64,000 nucleotides of DNA, taken from JAGVSR01 sp964458265 (lineage in GTDB: Bacteria; Pseudomonadota; Alphaproteobacteria; Rhizobiales; Hyphomicrobiaceae). The notes under the pieces are model-generated. The model saw only the letters and a list, made by a program, of their open reading frames with translations, was not told the DNA's origin and ran no database searches. The DNA is taken from the NCBI GenBank assembly GCA_964458265.1, contig CAYWIF010000001.1, positions 62,001-126,000 on the forward strand, read 5' to 3'. The number at the start of each line of letters is the position of its first letter. Position 1 is the stretch's first letter. Of this stretch, positions 52,886-59,892 are shown one piece after another. A program made the translations under genes and the position numbers.

Positions 52886-53761
52886 TCAACGGAAGGTTTC
52901 CGAGACCAACTTCGAGGGGATCATGCGGGCGGCCGGACGGCGTTGCTCGGCAAGCGCCACCGGCTCTGATGGCGGACGCGCCCGCAGCGTGCGGACCACG
53001 TGTTCGCGCACGGCGGCTTCGGTCTTGTCGGCCAGTTCCTTGCGACCGGAATACTCCGTGAGAGGAACAGGCGGCCCGACGCGGATCACCACATCGAGCG
53101 GCCCCGCCTTCAGAAGTTCCCAGGCGTGGCTTGGCATATCCATGTCGCCGTACCATCCGACAATCGGACGGTCGGCGCGGCCCAGCGGAACGCCGTACAA
53201 GCGGGAATAGATTATCGACACCGTTTGAACGACAACGGACGCATCGGATGCAGCAGACGGGCTCGCGGGCTTGGCGGCGGCGAATAGCGACGACTTGAAG
53301 GGCAGCACCCGGTTGCCGTCGGTCGAGGTGCCTTCGGCGAACAAGACAAGTGCGTCGCCTTGGGCAAGCCGTTCGGACATTTCGTTGGCCGTATCGCCAA
53401 CGGCAACACGACGGCTGCGATCGACGAAGACGGTGCGTTGCAGGCGCGCGAGCGCCGAAACGAATGGCCAACGACCGACCTCCGACTTGGCAACGAACGA
53501 CACGGGCGCGACGGCCGACAGAACCGGGATGTCCAGCCACGAGGTATGGTTGGAGACGAGAAGCACAGGCGCATCGCGCCGGACCTGGCCTTCGATGTGC
53601 AGGCGCACACCGAGAATGCGGCAGACGTTGCGGTGGTACCAATGCGGAAAGCGCCGCGCCGCAGGCCTGGAAACGCGCAGCAGTATGGCCTGTACGGGCA
53701 TCAGTGGGAGTGTCAGCCCCATGAATCCGGCGAGCACGGCCGCGGCACGCAATCTGCTCAT
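52886..53761 (-). CDS. plsC: 1-acyl-sn-glycerol-3-phosphate acyltransferase
   Basis: PlsC acylates lysophosphatidic acid to phosphatidic acid. The 291-residue protein has an N-terminal membrane anchor (about 5-25), motif I NHTSWLD, FVDRSRR and the substrate motif FAEGTSTDG. The C-terminus is a basic, Pro/Ala-rich extension. It lies five bases after rimI. Other acyltransferases of the family, such as ornithine-lipid OlsA, cannot be excluded. Confidence 0.9.
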   Translation of the reverse strand: MSRLRAAAVLAGFMGLTLPLMPVQAILLRVSRPAARRFPHWYHRNVCRILGVRLHIEGQVRRDAPVLLVSNHTSWLDIPVLSAVAPVSFVAKSEVGRWPFVSALARLQRTVFVDRSRRVAVGDTANEMSERLAQGDALVLFAEGTSTDGNRVLPFKSSLFAAAKPASPSAASDASVVVQTVSIIYSRLYGVPLGRADRPIVGWYGDMDMPSHAWELLKAGPLDVVIRVGPPVPLTEYSGRKELADKTEAAVREHVVRTLRARPPSEPVALAEQRRPAARMIPSKLVSETFR

Positions 53762-53766
53762 GCCGC

Positions 53767-54255
53767 CTATATAGCGATCGCGCGCGACATGGTCACGGCA
53801 TCGACGGATGCTGCGCCGGGGCGGGCATAATAGCCTTTGCGGACGCCAGACGGGGAAAAGCCCAATTTGCTGTACATTTGCAGTGCGGCGGCGTTGTCGG
53901 TTGCGACATCGAGATACATGCGCCGGACCTCGGCCCGTTGGACGGCGCGCATCAGGCCTTCGACCAGCAGTTTACCGACACCGCGCTTTTGGTGTGCGGG
54001 ATCGACGCCAACGGTCAGAATCTCGGATTCGTCGGCGGCAATCTGGCCGATGATGAACCCGATGATGTCGTTCGGATCTCCGAGCGTGGCGACAAAGGAC
54101 GTTGCAGCGGGGTGATCAAGCAGCTTGCGCACGCTTTTCGTGTCCCACGCTTCGCTGAAGAGCTTTGCGTGCAAGACGGCAATTCCCGACGCACGTTCGG
54201 GACCAGCCCACAGGAGGCTAACGCGCTTGCCGTCGATCACGCCCGTAACTGTCAT
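53767..54255 (-). CDS. rimI: Ribosomal-protein-S18-alanine N-acetyltransferase RimI
   Basis: This GNAT enzyme acetylates the N-terminal alanine of S18. The 162-residue protein shows the acetyl-CoA motif ILTVGVDPAHQKRGVGKLLVE and the MYLDVATDNAAALQMYSKLGF end. The ATG overlaps the tsaB stop by four bases, the common tsaB-rimI pairing. Substrate assignment rests mainly on that neighbour. Confidence 0.9.
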   Translation of the reverse strand: MTVTGVIDGKRVSLLWAGPERASGIAVLHAKLFSEAWDTKSVRKLLDHPAATSFVATLGDPNDIIGFIIGQIAADESEILTVGVDPAHQKRGVGKLLVEGLMRAVQRAEVRRMYLDVATDNAAALQMYSKLGFSPSGVRKGYYARPGAASVDAVTMSRAIAI

Positions 54256-54953
54256 ACGCCCGCCCTGGCCAAAGATTTGCCGTCCTGAGGTTTGGCATCC
54301 GGAGGCCGCAGATAGAGCGGTTCCACGGAACTGGGCGATGGATTGCGTCCCGCCGCCAGACCAACGGCCGCAGCCATGTCGGGGAAAATCATGCTGGCCC
54401 GTCCACGCGCCGCGCCGCCGGCCACCGTTATGGCGTTGACGACCGCTTCAGCGGCGGTGCCTGCAGCAAGCACCGGGCGGCCACGCGCCAACGTCGCGAG
54501 ATCCGTCATGCCAACGATGCGAGGCGACCCGGCGGCTGCGCGTGTCGCGCCGTCGAAAACTTGCGTGTATGCTTCGCCTCGGTGGGCGTCGACGGCGATG
54601 ACGAGATCTTCCCCTGGTCCCGGCTTGATGTGCGGCGACAGCGCGATGGCTTCGAGGCTGGTGAATGTCACGATTGGCAGCCCGCGCGCGAGCTTCAATG
54701 CGCGGGCGGCGGCAATTCCGATGCGGGTCCCCGTGAACGAGCCTGGGCCGATCGTCACCGCGAGCCGATCGACCTGTTCAATCGAGAGGTCCGCGTCGAC
54801 GAGCAGTTCGACGATCAGCGGCATCAAGCGCTCTGCATGCCCGGTGGCCATCGGCTCGGTGCGCGCAACGATCTGTGCCACCGGCGATCCAACGTTCCGG
54901 CCCACAGCGACGCTCAACGCGGGAAAGCAGGTGTCGATCGCTAGGATGTTCAT
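54252..54953 (-). CDS. tsaB: tRNA threonylcarbamoyladenosine biosynthesis protein TsaB
   Basis: TsaB is the non-catalytic partner of TsaD in making t6A37 of tRNAs. The 233-residue ASKHA-fold protein starts MNILAIDTCFPALSVAV and has the conserved TIGPGSFTGTRIGIAAA. The C-terminus ends LYLRPPDAK, the usual TsaB tail. It is coupled to rimI. Confidence 0.95.
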   Translation of the reverse strand: MNILAIDTCFPALSVAVGRNVGSPVAQIVARTEPMATGHAERLMPLIVELLVDADLSIEQVDRLAVTIGPGSFTGTRIGIAAARALKLARGLPIVTFTSLEAIALSPHIKPGPGEDLVIAVDAHRGEAYTQVFDGATRAAAGSPRIVGMTDLATLARGRPVLAAGTAAEAVVNAITVAGGAARGRASMIFPDMAAAVGLAAGRNPSPSSVEPLYLRPPDAKPQDGKSLARAGV

Positions 54954-55025
54954 GGCGCGGCAGCCTACACGCTGTTCAAGACCGTTCGCCAGTCAAAAAC
55001 ATTGGCAAGCTGCCGCGTGAAATGT

Positions 55026-55616
55026 TCACGCGATGCGCGCAATGTCGTCAAACGAGAAGCGCGGCGAGCGAGGGAAGAGGCCAGCCGGATCGCCGTAGCC
55101 CAGGTTGACCAAGAAGTTGGACTGAATTTGCGTTCCGGAGAAGAACGCGGCGTCGACGCCCGCGTTGTCGAAGCCGGACATGGGGCCGCAATCCAGTCCG
55201 AGAGCGCGCGCGGCGAGAATGAAATAGGCGCCTTGCAGCGTACCGTTGCGAAAGGCCGATGTCTTGATGAACTGGTCCTTGCCTACGAACCAGCTTTTTG
55301 CGTCGGCGTGCGGAAAAAGCTTCGGCAGGTGCTCGTGGAATTCGAGGTCGTGACCGATTATGGCCGTGACGGGTGCAGCCATCGTTTTCTCAACATTGCC
55401 TTCCATCAGCAGCGGCCTTAGCCGTGCTTTCGCTTCGGGCGATTTTACAAAGACGAAGCGAGCCGGGCTGCAATTGGCACTCGTCGGAGCCCAGCGCATC
55501 AATTCCACAACCTCGTGCAGGAGGCTGTCGGGCACGGGCTTCGCCTGCCACGCGTTGTGGGTCCTCGCCTCCGTGAAGAGTGTTGCCAAGGCGGGCTGAT
55601 CAATGGTCGAAGGCAT
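55026..55616 (-). CDS. RutE/HadB-type nitroreductase family protein
   Basis: This FMN-dependent enzyme resembles malonic semialdehyde reductase RutE. The 196-residue protein has LMRWAPTSANCSPARFVFV, the GTLQGAYFILAARALGLDCGPMSGFD FMN region and LVNLGYGDPAGLFPRSPR. GAGGAG lies before the ATG. No other rut pyrimidine-degradation gene is nearby, so the physiological substrate is open. A tandem palindromic array sits in its upstream region. Confidence 0.85.
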   Translation of the reverse strand: MPSTIDQPALATLFTEARTHNAWQAKPVPDSLLHEVVELMRWAPTSANCSPARFVFVKSPEAKARLRPLLMEGNVEKTMAAPVTAIIGHDLEFHEHLPKLFPHADAKSWFVGKDQFIKTSAFRNGTLQGAYFILAARALGLDCGPMSGFDNAGVDAAFFSGTQIQSNFLVNLGYGDPAGLFPRSPRFSFDDIARIA

Positions 55617-55635
55617 GGGAGTTGCTCCTCTTTTC

Positions 55636-55794
55636 GTGGCGCCATCCGACTCCGCTGCGCGGAGCCGGCCGGATGGCACGGTGGATCTTTGAGTGGCGCC
55701 ATCCGACTCCGCTGTGCGGAGCCGGCCGGATGGCGCGGTGGATCTTTGAGTGGCGCCATCCGACTCCGCTGCGCGGAGCCGGCCGGATGGCGCG
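55636..55794. repeat. Three tandem 57-base palindromic repeats (REP-like array)
   Basis: Units begin at 55636, 55693 and 55750 with a 57-base period and differ at only a few bases. Each contains an outer stem GCGCCATCCG/CGGATGGCGC (one mismatch in the first copy) and an inner stem CTCCGC/GCGGAG with a three-base loop, then a spacer with TGGATCTTTGA. The array fills much of the gap between nfuA and the nitroreductase gene. It resembles REP/BIME extragenic elements. Confidence 0.85.
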
Positions 55795-55807
55795 GACCAT
55801 GCTCCAG

Positions 55808-55836
55808 CAAAAACCCCGCGATGGGGCGCGGGGTTT
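55808..55836 (-). terminator. Intrinsic terminator downstream of nfuA
   Basis: A perfect ten-base stem AAACCCCGCG/CGCGGGGTTT (55811-55836) has a six-base loop. On the minus strand it ends in a run of five T. It lies 34 bases after the nfuA stop and just before the palindromic array. Confidence 0.88.
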
Positions 55837-55869
55837 CAGTCAGGGTTCACCCACTGATTGAACGCAGCG

Positions 55870-56418
55870 TCAGGCCGCCTGGACTTCCTGAACCTCGGGG
55901 CAGAAGTGCTTCAACAGATTTTCGATGCCATGACGCAGCGTCGCCGTGGAACTCGGACAGCCCGAACATGCGCCCCGCATGTGCAGGTAGACGACGCCGT
56001 CGCGGAAACCGGCGAACGTGATGTCGCCACCGTCCTGCGCCACCGCCGGGCGGACCCGCGTTTCGAGCAGTTCCTTGATGGTGGCGACGACGTCGGAGTC
56101 GGCGGGGTCAAAATTTTCCAGGCCCTCGTCGTTGGCGGCGTCGGCGGCTTCGGCGCCAGACATGTAGTGTTCCATGATGGCGCCCAGCACCATCGGCTTC
56201 AGGTGCTGCCATTCAGCATTATTTTTGGTGACGGAGATGAAATCAGACCCCAGGAAAACGCCGCTCACGCCATCGATTTCAAATAGACGGCGCGCGAGCG
56301 GAGACCCGGCAGCGTCTGTTTTGGAGCGATACTCCGCCGTTCCGGCCGACAGCACCGGCTTGCCGGGGATAAACTTGAGCGTCACCGGATTGGGCGTCGC
56401 TTCGGTTTGGATGAACAT
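55870..56418 (-). CDS. nfuA: NfuA/NifU-type iron-sulfur carrier
   Basis: Nfu proteins carry and deliver [4Fe-4S] clusters to target enzymes. The 182-residue protein has an Nfu N-terminal domain (about 1-88, MFIQTEATPNPVTLKFIPG) and a NifU-like C-terminal domain (about 100-180) with the cluster-binding pair in GACSGCPSST. An iron control element-like site lies about 50 bases upstream of the start, suggesting Irr control. A terminator follows. Confidence 0.95.
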   Translation of the reverse strand: MFIQTEATPNPVTLKFIPGKPVLSAGTAEYRSKTDAAGSPLARRLFEIDGVSGVFLGSDFISVTKNNAEWQHLKPMVLGAIMEHYMSGAEAADAANDEGLENFDPADSDVVATIKELLETRVRPAVAQDGGDITFAGFRDGVVYLHMRGACSGCPSSTATLRHGIENLLKHFCPEVQEVQAA

Positions 56419-56465
56419 CGGATCCTCGATAGGGTTAACCGGCGAGCGCGCCGCCGGATCTAGAA

Positions 56466-56482
56466 TTTAGAATTGTTCCAAT
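56466..56482 (-). promoter_or_regulatory. Iron control element-like site before nfuA
   Basis: The plus strand reads TTTAGAATTGTTCCAAT, which matches the Rhizobiales iron control element (TTTAGAA then TTCTAAA around a short spacer) fully in the left arm and at most positions in the right arm. A second TCTAGAA half-site overlaps on its left at 56459. It is in the only AT-rich patch of the uspA-nfuA gap, at the expected promoter position for nfuA. The Irr regulator is encoded at 13797-14237. Confidence 0.5.
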
Positions 56483-56536
56483 ATATAGGCACTCTGGGCC
56501 AAAAAGTCGAGGGGGCGAACAGCCACGGCGGTGGCG

Positions 56537-57046
56537 TCACGCCAGTGTCAGGATGTCCTCCAGTGCGAGGTTGCCCGGCACGATCGTGATGGGGATCGGG
56601 AACGACCCTGCGGCACGTCCGGCCGCCAGCGACGAGACCAACGGACCGGGCCCTTTAGGATCCGTCGAGGCGCCGAGCACGAGGATGGCGATATCTTCGT
56701 CTTCCTCAATCAGCTTCAAGAGTTCTTCCGGCTTGCTGCCCTCGCAAATGACCTCCTCCGTTGGGATATTCTCAAAGCCGACGTTATGCAGCTTGCGCTT
56801 GAACAGGCGGAACAGCGCGCGGGCCTTGTTGGTCTCTTCTTCCAGTTGCACCTGGCGCACGCCCACCCAGTGCTGGAATTCCTGCGGCTGGATGACGTAC
56901 AGCATCACAAGAATGCCGGATGAGCGCAGGATGCGGCTCGCCGCATAGTAAAGCGCGCTTTCGACTTCCGGGCTGTCGTCGACAACGAGCAGGAACTTAC
57001 GGGCGTGGCCCGCTTCGAACGACCGGCGTTTCGTTGTGCTTGCCAT
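56537..57046 (-). CDS. Universal stress protein (UspA family)
   Basis: The 169-residue single-domain protein begins with a short basic extension, then the Usp beta strand FLLVVDDSPEVESALYYA and ends with the variant nucleotide loop region ASTDPKGPGPLVSSLAAG plus PITIVPGN. The ATP-binding G-2x-G-9x-G(S/T) pattern is altered. Function in stress resistance is inferred from the family only. It lies upstream of nfuA on the same strand. Confidence 0.85.
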   Translation of the reverse strand: MASTTKRRSFEAGHARKFLLVVDDSPEVESALYYAASRILRSSGILVMLYVIQPQEFQHWVGVRQVQLEEETNKARALFRLFKRKLHNVGFENIPTEEVICEGSKPEELLKLIEEDEDIAILVLGASTDPKGPGPLVSSLAAGRAAGSFPIPITIVPGNLALEDILTLA

Positions 57047-57154
57047 GGGCGGATGCTGCCACGAAGGACATTGGACGGGAAGATGAGTCTTGCGTTGCCG
57101 CCCAGTGACTTCGCGACTGCGGAATCAGTCGCACCGTGGGTTCATACCGATTAG

Positions 57155-58192
57155 TTAGGACCGCAACAGCCCGACGACATCCTTCACTTCGTCCATGATC
57201 GGCGTGGCGATGGCGCGGGCGCGGCGGGTCCCATCGGCCAGCACGCTGTCAATGTAGCCGGGATCGGCGGAGAGCCGCTTGGCTTCGGCACCGATGCGGC
57301 CCATGGTTTCCGTTGCGACTTCGGCCAGAGCCTTCTTGAAACTCGAGAATTGCTGGCCGCCGAATTCGCCGAGCACGTCCGGGACGGTTTTTCCAGTGAG
57401 CGCTGCATAGATTCCGACGAGGTTTTCGGCCTCGGGGCGGCCTTGGAAGCCCTTGTCGTCGGAGGGCAAAGGTTCGGGATCGGTCTTGGCCTTCTGAATT
57501 TTCTTGGCGACCGTATCGGCATCGTCGGTGATATTGATGCGCGACAAATCCGAGGGGTCGGACTTCGACATTTTCTTAGTGCCGTCGCGCAGGCTCATGA
57601 CGCGCGTTGCCGGCCCGGTGATCACGGGCTCGGGCTGGGGGAAGAAGATGCCGTCCTTGTACCCCTTGGCGTCGATTTCCTGGCGGTAGTCGTTGTTGAA
57701 CTTCTGTGCAATGTCGCGCGCAAGTTCCAGGTGCTGCTTCTGATCCTCGCCGACAGGAACGTGGGTGGCGCGGTAAGCGAGGATGTCGGCGGCCATCAGG
57801 TTCGGGTAGGCGTAGAGGCCGACCGAGGCGTTCTCCTTGTCCTTGCCAGCCTTTTCCTTGAACTGCGTCATGCGATTGAGCCAGCCCAAGCGGGCGACGC
57901 AATTGAAGACCCAGGCGAGTTCGGCGTGTTCGGGCACCTGGCTCTGGTTGAAGAGAATGCTTTTCTTCGGATCGAGACCGGCGGCGATGTAGGCGGCGGT
58001 GACGCCGCGAATGGCCGCGCGCAGTTCGGCTGGGTCCTGCCAGACGGTGATCGCGTGCAGATCGACGACGCAATAGATGCACTCATGCTCGTCCTGCATG
58101 CGGATCCAGTTGACCATCGCGCCCAGGTAGTTGCCCAGGTGAAGGCTGCCGGTCGGCTGCATGCCGGAGAAGACGCGAGTCTTGAATGCCAT
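57155..58192 (-). CDS. trpS: Tryptophanyl-tRNA synthetase
   Basis: TrpRS charges tRNA-Trp. This class I synthetase of 345 residues has the HIGH-type motif TGSLHLGNYLGA near the N-terminus and KKMSKSD near residue 200. Other typical blocks are LFNQSQVPEHAELAWVFNC and YPNLMAADILAYRATHVPVG. The start MAFKTRVFSGMQPTG is the standard N-terminus. It follows murJ on the same strand. Confidence 0.97.
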   Translation of the reverse strand: MAFKTRVFSGMQPTGSLHLGNYLGAMVNWIRMQDEHECIYCVVDLHAITVWQDPAELRAAIRGVTAAYIAAGLDPKKSILFNQSQVPEHAELAWVFNCVARLGWLNRMTQFKEKAGKDKENASVGLYAYPNLMAADILAYRATHVPVGEDQKQHLELARDIAQKFNNDYRQEIDAKGYKDGIFFPQPEPVITGPATRVMSLRDGTKKMSKSDPSDLSRINITDDADTVAKKIQKAKTDPEPLPSDDKGFQGRPEAENLVGIYAALTGKTVPDVLGEFGGQQFSSFKKALAEVATETMGRIGAEAKRLSADPGYIDSVLADGTRRARAIATPIMDEVKDVVGLLRS

Positions 58193-58314
58193 TGTTTCTG
58201 ATCCTTCGAACCGGCGCGGGTTATGAACCGTGGGGCGCGGGGAGGCAAGGGGCGGATGGATGGGCATGGACAGGCGTCAGACCACTTGGCAGGGGTCCGG
58301 TCCCAAACGAGGCT

Positions 58315-59892
58315 CTACTTTTTCCGCACGGCGGAGCGGAGCTGGGCAAGCGTGGCGGCCCCTGTTACCTGCGCGGCGGCGAAATAGGCGACGAAGCCTA
58401 CGCTGACGAGCACCGCCAACGCGGTAAACCGGACGAGCAGCCCCTTCGACTGATTGATCCATGGGTCGAGCGCGAGGGCAGCACCATGCAGCACGGCACC
58501 CATGACGAGGGCGGAGATCAGAATTCGGGGAAGAGCACGCATGAGACGGGCATCGCCGGCGAAGTGGCCCTGGGACTTGAGGCCGCGATAGAGAAGGAGC
58601 GCGTTCATCCATCCACCCAGCGTGGTGGCGACCGCGATGCCGAGGTGCGGCATCCAACCAAGCCGGCGAAAGAGAAAAAAGAGCCCGATGGACCCTAGGG
58701 TGTTTGCGGTGAGACTCCAGACGGCGAAACGCATCGGCGTCTTGGTGTCCTGGCGCGCAAAGAACGCGGGCGAGAAGACCTTGATCAAAACGAAAGCCGG
58801 CAGGCCCAGCGCAAAGATACGCAGTGCTTCCGCGGTGTTGGGGGTGTCCTCGGCTGTGAAGGCGCCTCGCTCGAAAAGGACGCGCACGATTTCGGTCGGC
58901 ACGACGAACAGCGCCATGGCGGCGGGCAACGTCAGCAGCATCGCAAATTCGAGCGAGCGGTTCTGACTGTCCATGACGGCAGTGTGATTGCCGGCGCGGA
59001 GATGACGCGAGACGTCGGGCAGTAGAACAACGCCGATGGCGATGCCGACGATGGCAAGCGGGAGTTCGTAGAGGCGGTCGGCGTAGTAGAGATGCGAAAC
59101 CGCGCCCGCTTGCATCGAAGCGATTACGGTTCCGATGGCGATATTTACTTGCGTGATGCCGCCGGCGATCACGCCGGGTATGCCGAGCGTGACCAGCTTT
59201 TTCATATCCGGCGACCAGCGCGGGCGGCCAAGTTTCAAGGTGAGACCCGCACGGCGCAGGCCCCACATCAGCAGGGCGAGTTGCAAGAAACCGGCGACGA
59301 AAACGCCCCAGGCCTGAATATATCCGGCCGCTGGTTCGGCATTGAAACCGAACCAGATGGCGATCAACATGCTGACGGCCAGAACGACGTTGAGAATGAT
59401 GGAAACCGCAGCGCTCTCCACAAAGCGCCCAACCGTGTTCAGCACGCCCGACATCAGCGCCACCAGCGACATGCAGAGGAGATAGGGGAACGTTATCTGC
59501 GTCAGGCGCACGGCAAGGTCGAACTTTTCCGGGGTTTCCGCAAAGCCGGGGGCCAGCAGATACATGAGCCACGGCATGGCGAGCATGGCGGCGGCCGACA
59601 GCAGGATCAGAATGAATGTCAGCCCTGACATGGCTTCGGAGGCGAACGCGCGGGCCTTCGCCTCGCCGTCGCCTTCGTACTTGGAGGCAAAGAGGGGCAC
59701 GAATGCCGAGTTGAAAGCCCCTTCTCCGAACAGGCGCCGAAAGAGATTTGGAAAGCGAAAGGCAACGTAGAACGCATCGGCGACGGGTCCGGTGCCGAGT
59801 ACGGCGGCCGCGAGAATATCACGCACGAAACCCAGCACGCGGCTGACGAGCGTCAGACCACCGACGGTCGCGAACGAACGATAGAGCTTCAT
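58315..59892 (-). CDS. murJ: Lipid II flippase MurJ
   Basis: MurJ flips lipid II across the inner membrane for peptidoglycan synthesis. The 525-residue protein has about 14 hydrophobic helices. The family N-terminus RSFATVGGLTLVSRVLGFVRD, FRFPNLFRRLFGEGAFNSAF and FAREDTKTP-like loop (FARQDTKTPMRFAV) are visible. The ATG overlaps the glnD stop by four bases, the conserved glnD-murJ pair. Confidence 0.96.
   Translation of the reverse strand: MKLYRSFATVGGLTLVSRVLGFVRDILAAAVLGTGPVADAFYVAFRFPNLFRRLFGEGAFNSAFVPLFASKYEGDGEAKARAFASEAMSGLTFILILLSAAAMLAMPWLMYLLAPGFAETPEKFDLAVRLTQITFPYLLCMSLVALMSGVLNTVGRFVESAAVSIILNVVLAVSMLIAIWFGFNAEPAAGYIQAWGVFVAGFLQLALLMWGLRRAGLTLKLGRPRWSPDMKKLVTLGIPGVIAGGITQVNIAIGTVIASMQAGAVSHLYYADRLYELPLAIVGIAIGVVLLPDVSRHLRAGNHTAVMDSQNRSLEFAMLLTLPAAMALFVVPTEIVRVLFERGAFTAEDTPNTAEALRIFALGLPAFVLIKVFSPAFFARQDTKTPMRFAVWSLTANTLGSIGLFFLFRRLGWMPHLGIAVATTLGGWMNALLLYRGLKSQGHFAGDARLMRALPRILISALVMGAVLHGAALALDPWINQSKGLLVRFTALAVLVSVGFVAYFAAAQVTGAATLAQLRSAVRKK

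Noticed and set aside
55636..55794. Possible short CRISPR array
   Set aside because: The three units are near identical throughout, including the would-be spacers, each unit is a long palindrome and no cas gene is present.
55499..56021. Open frames running through the 57-base repeats, with repeated peptide blocks
   Set aside because: They exist on both strands because the palindrome lacks stops. They overlap the nitroreductase and nfuA ends, have no ribosome site and no family match.
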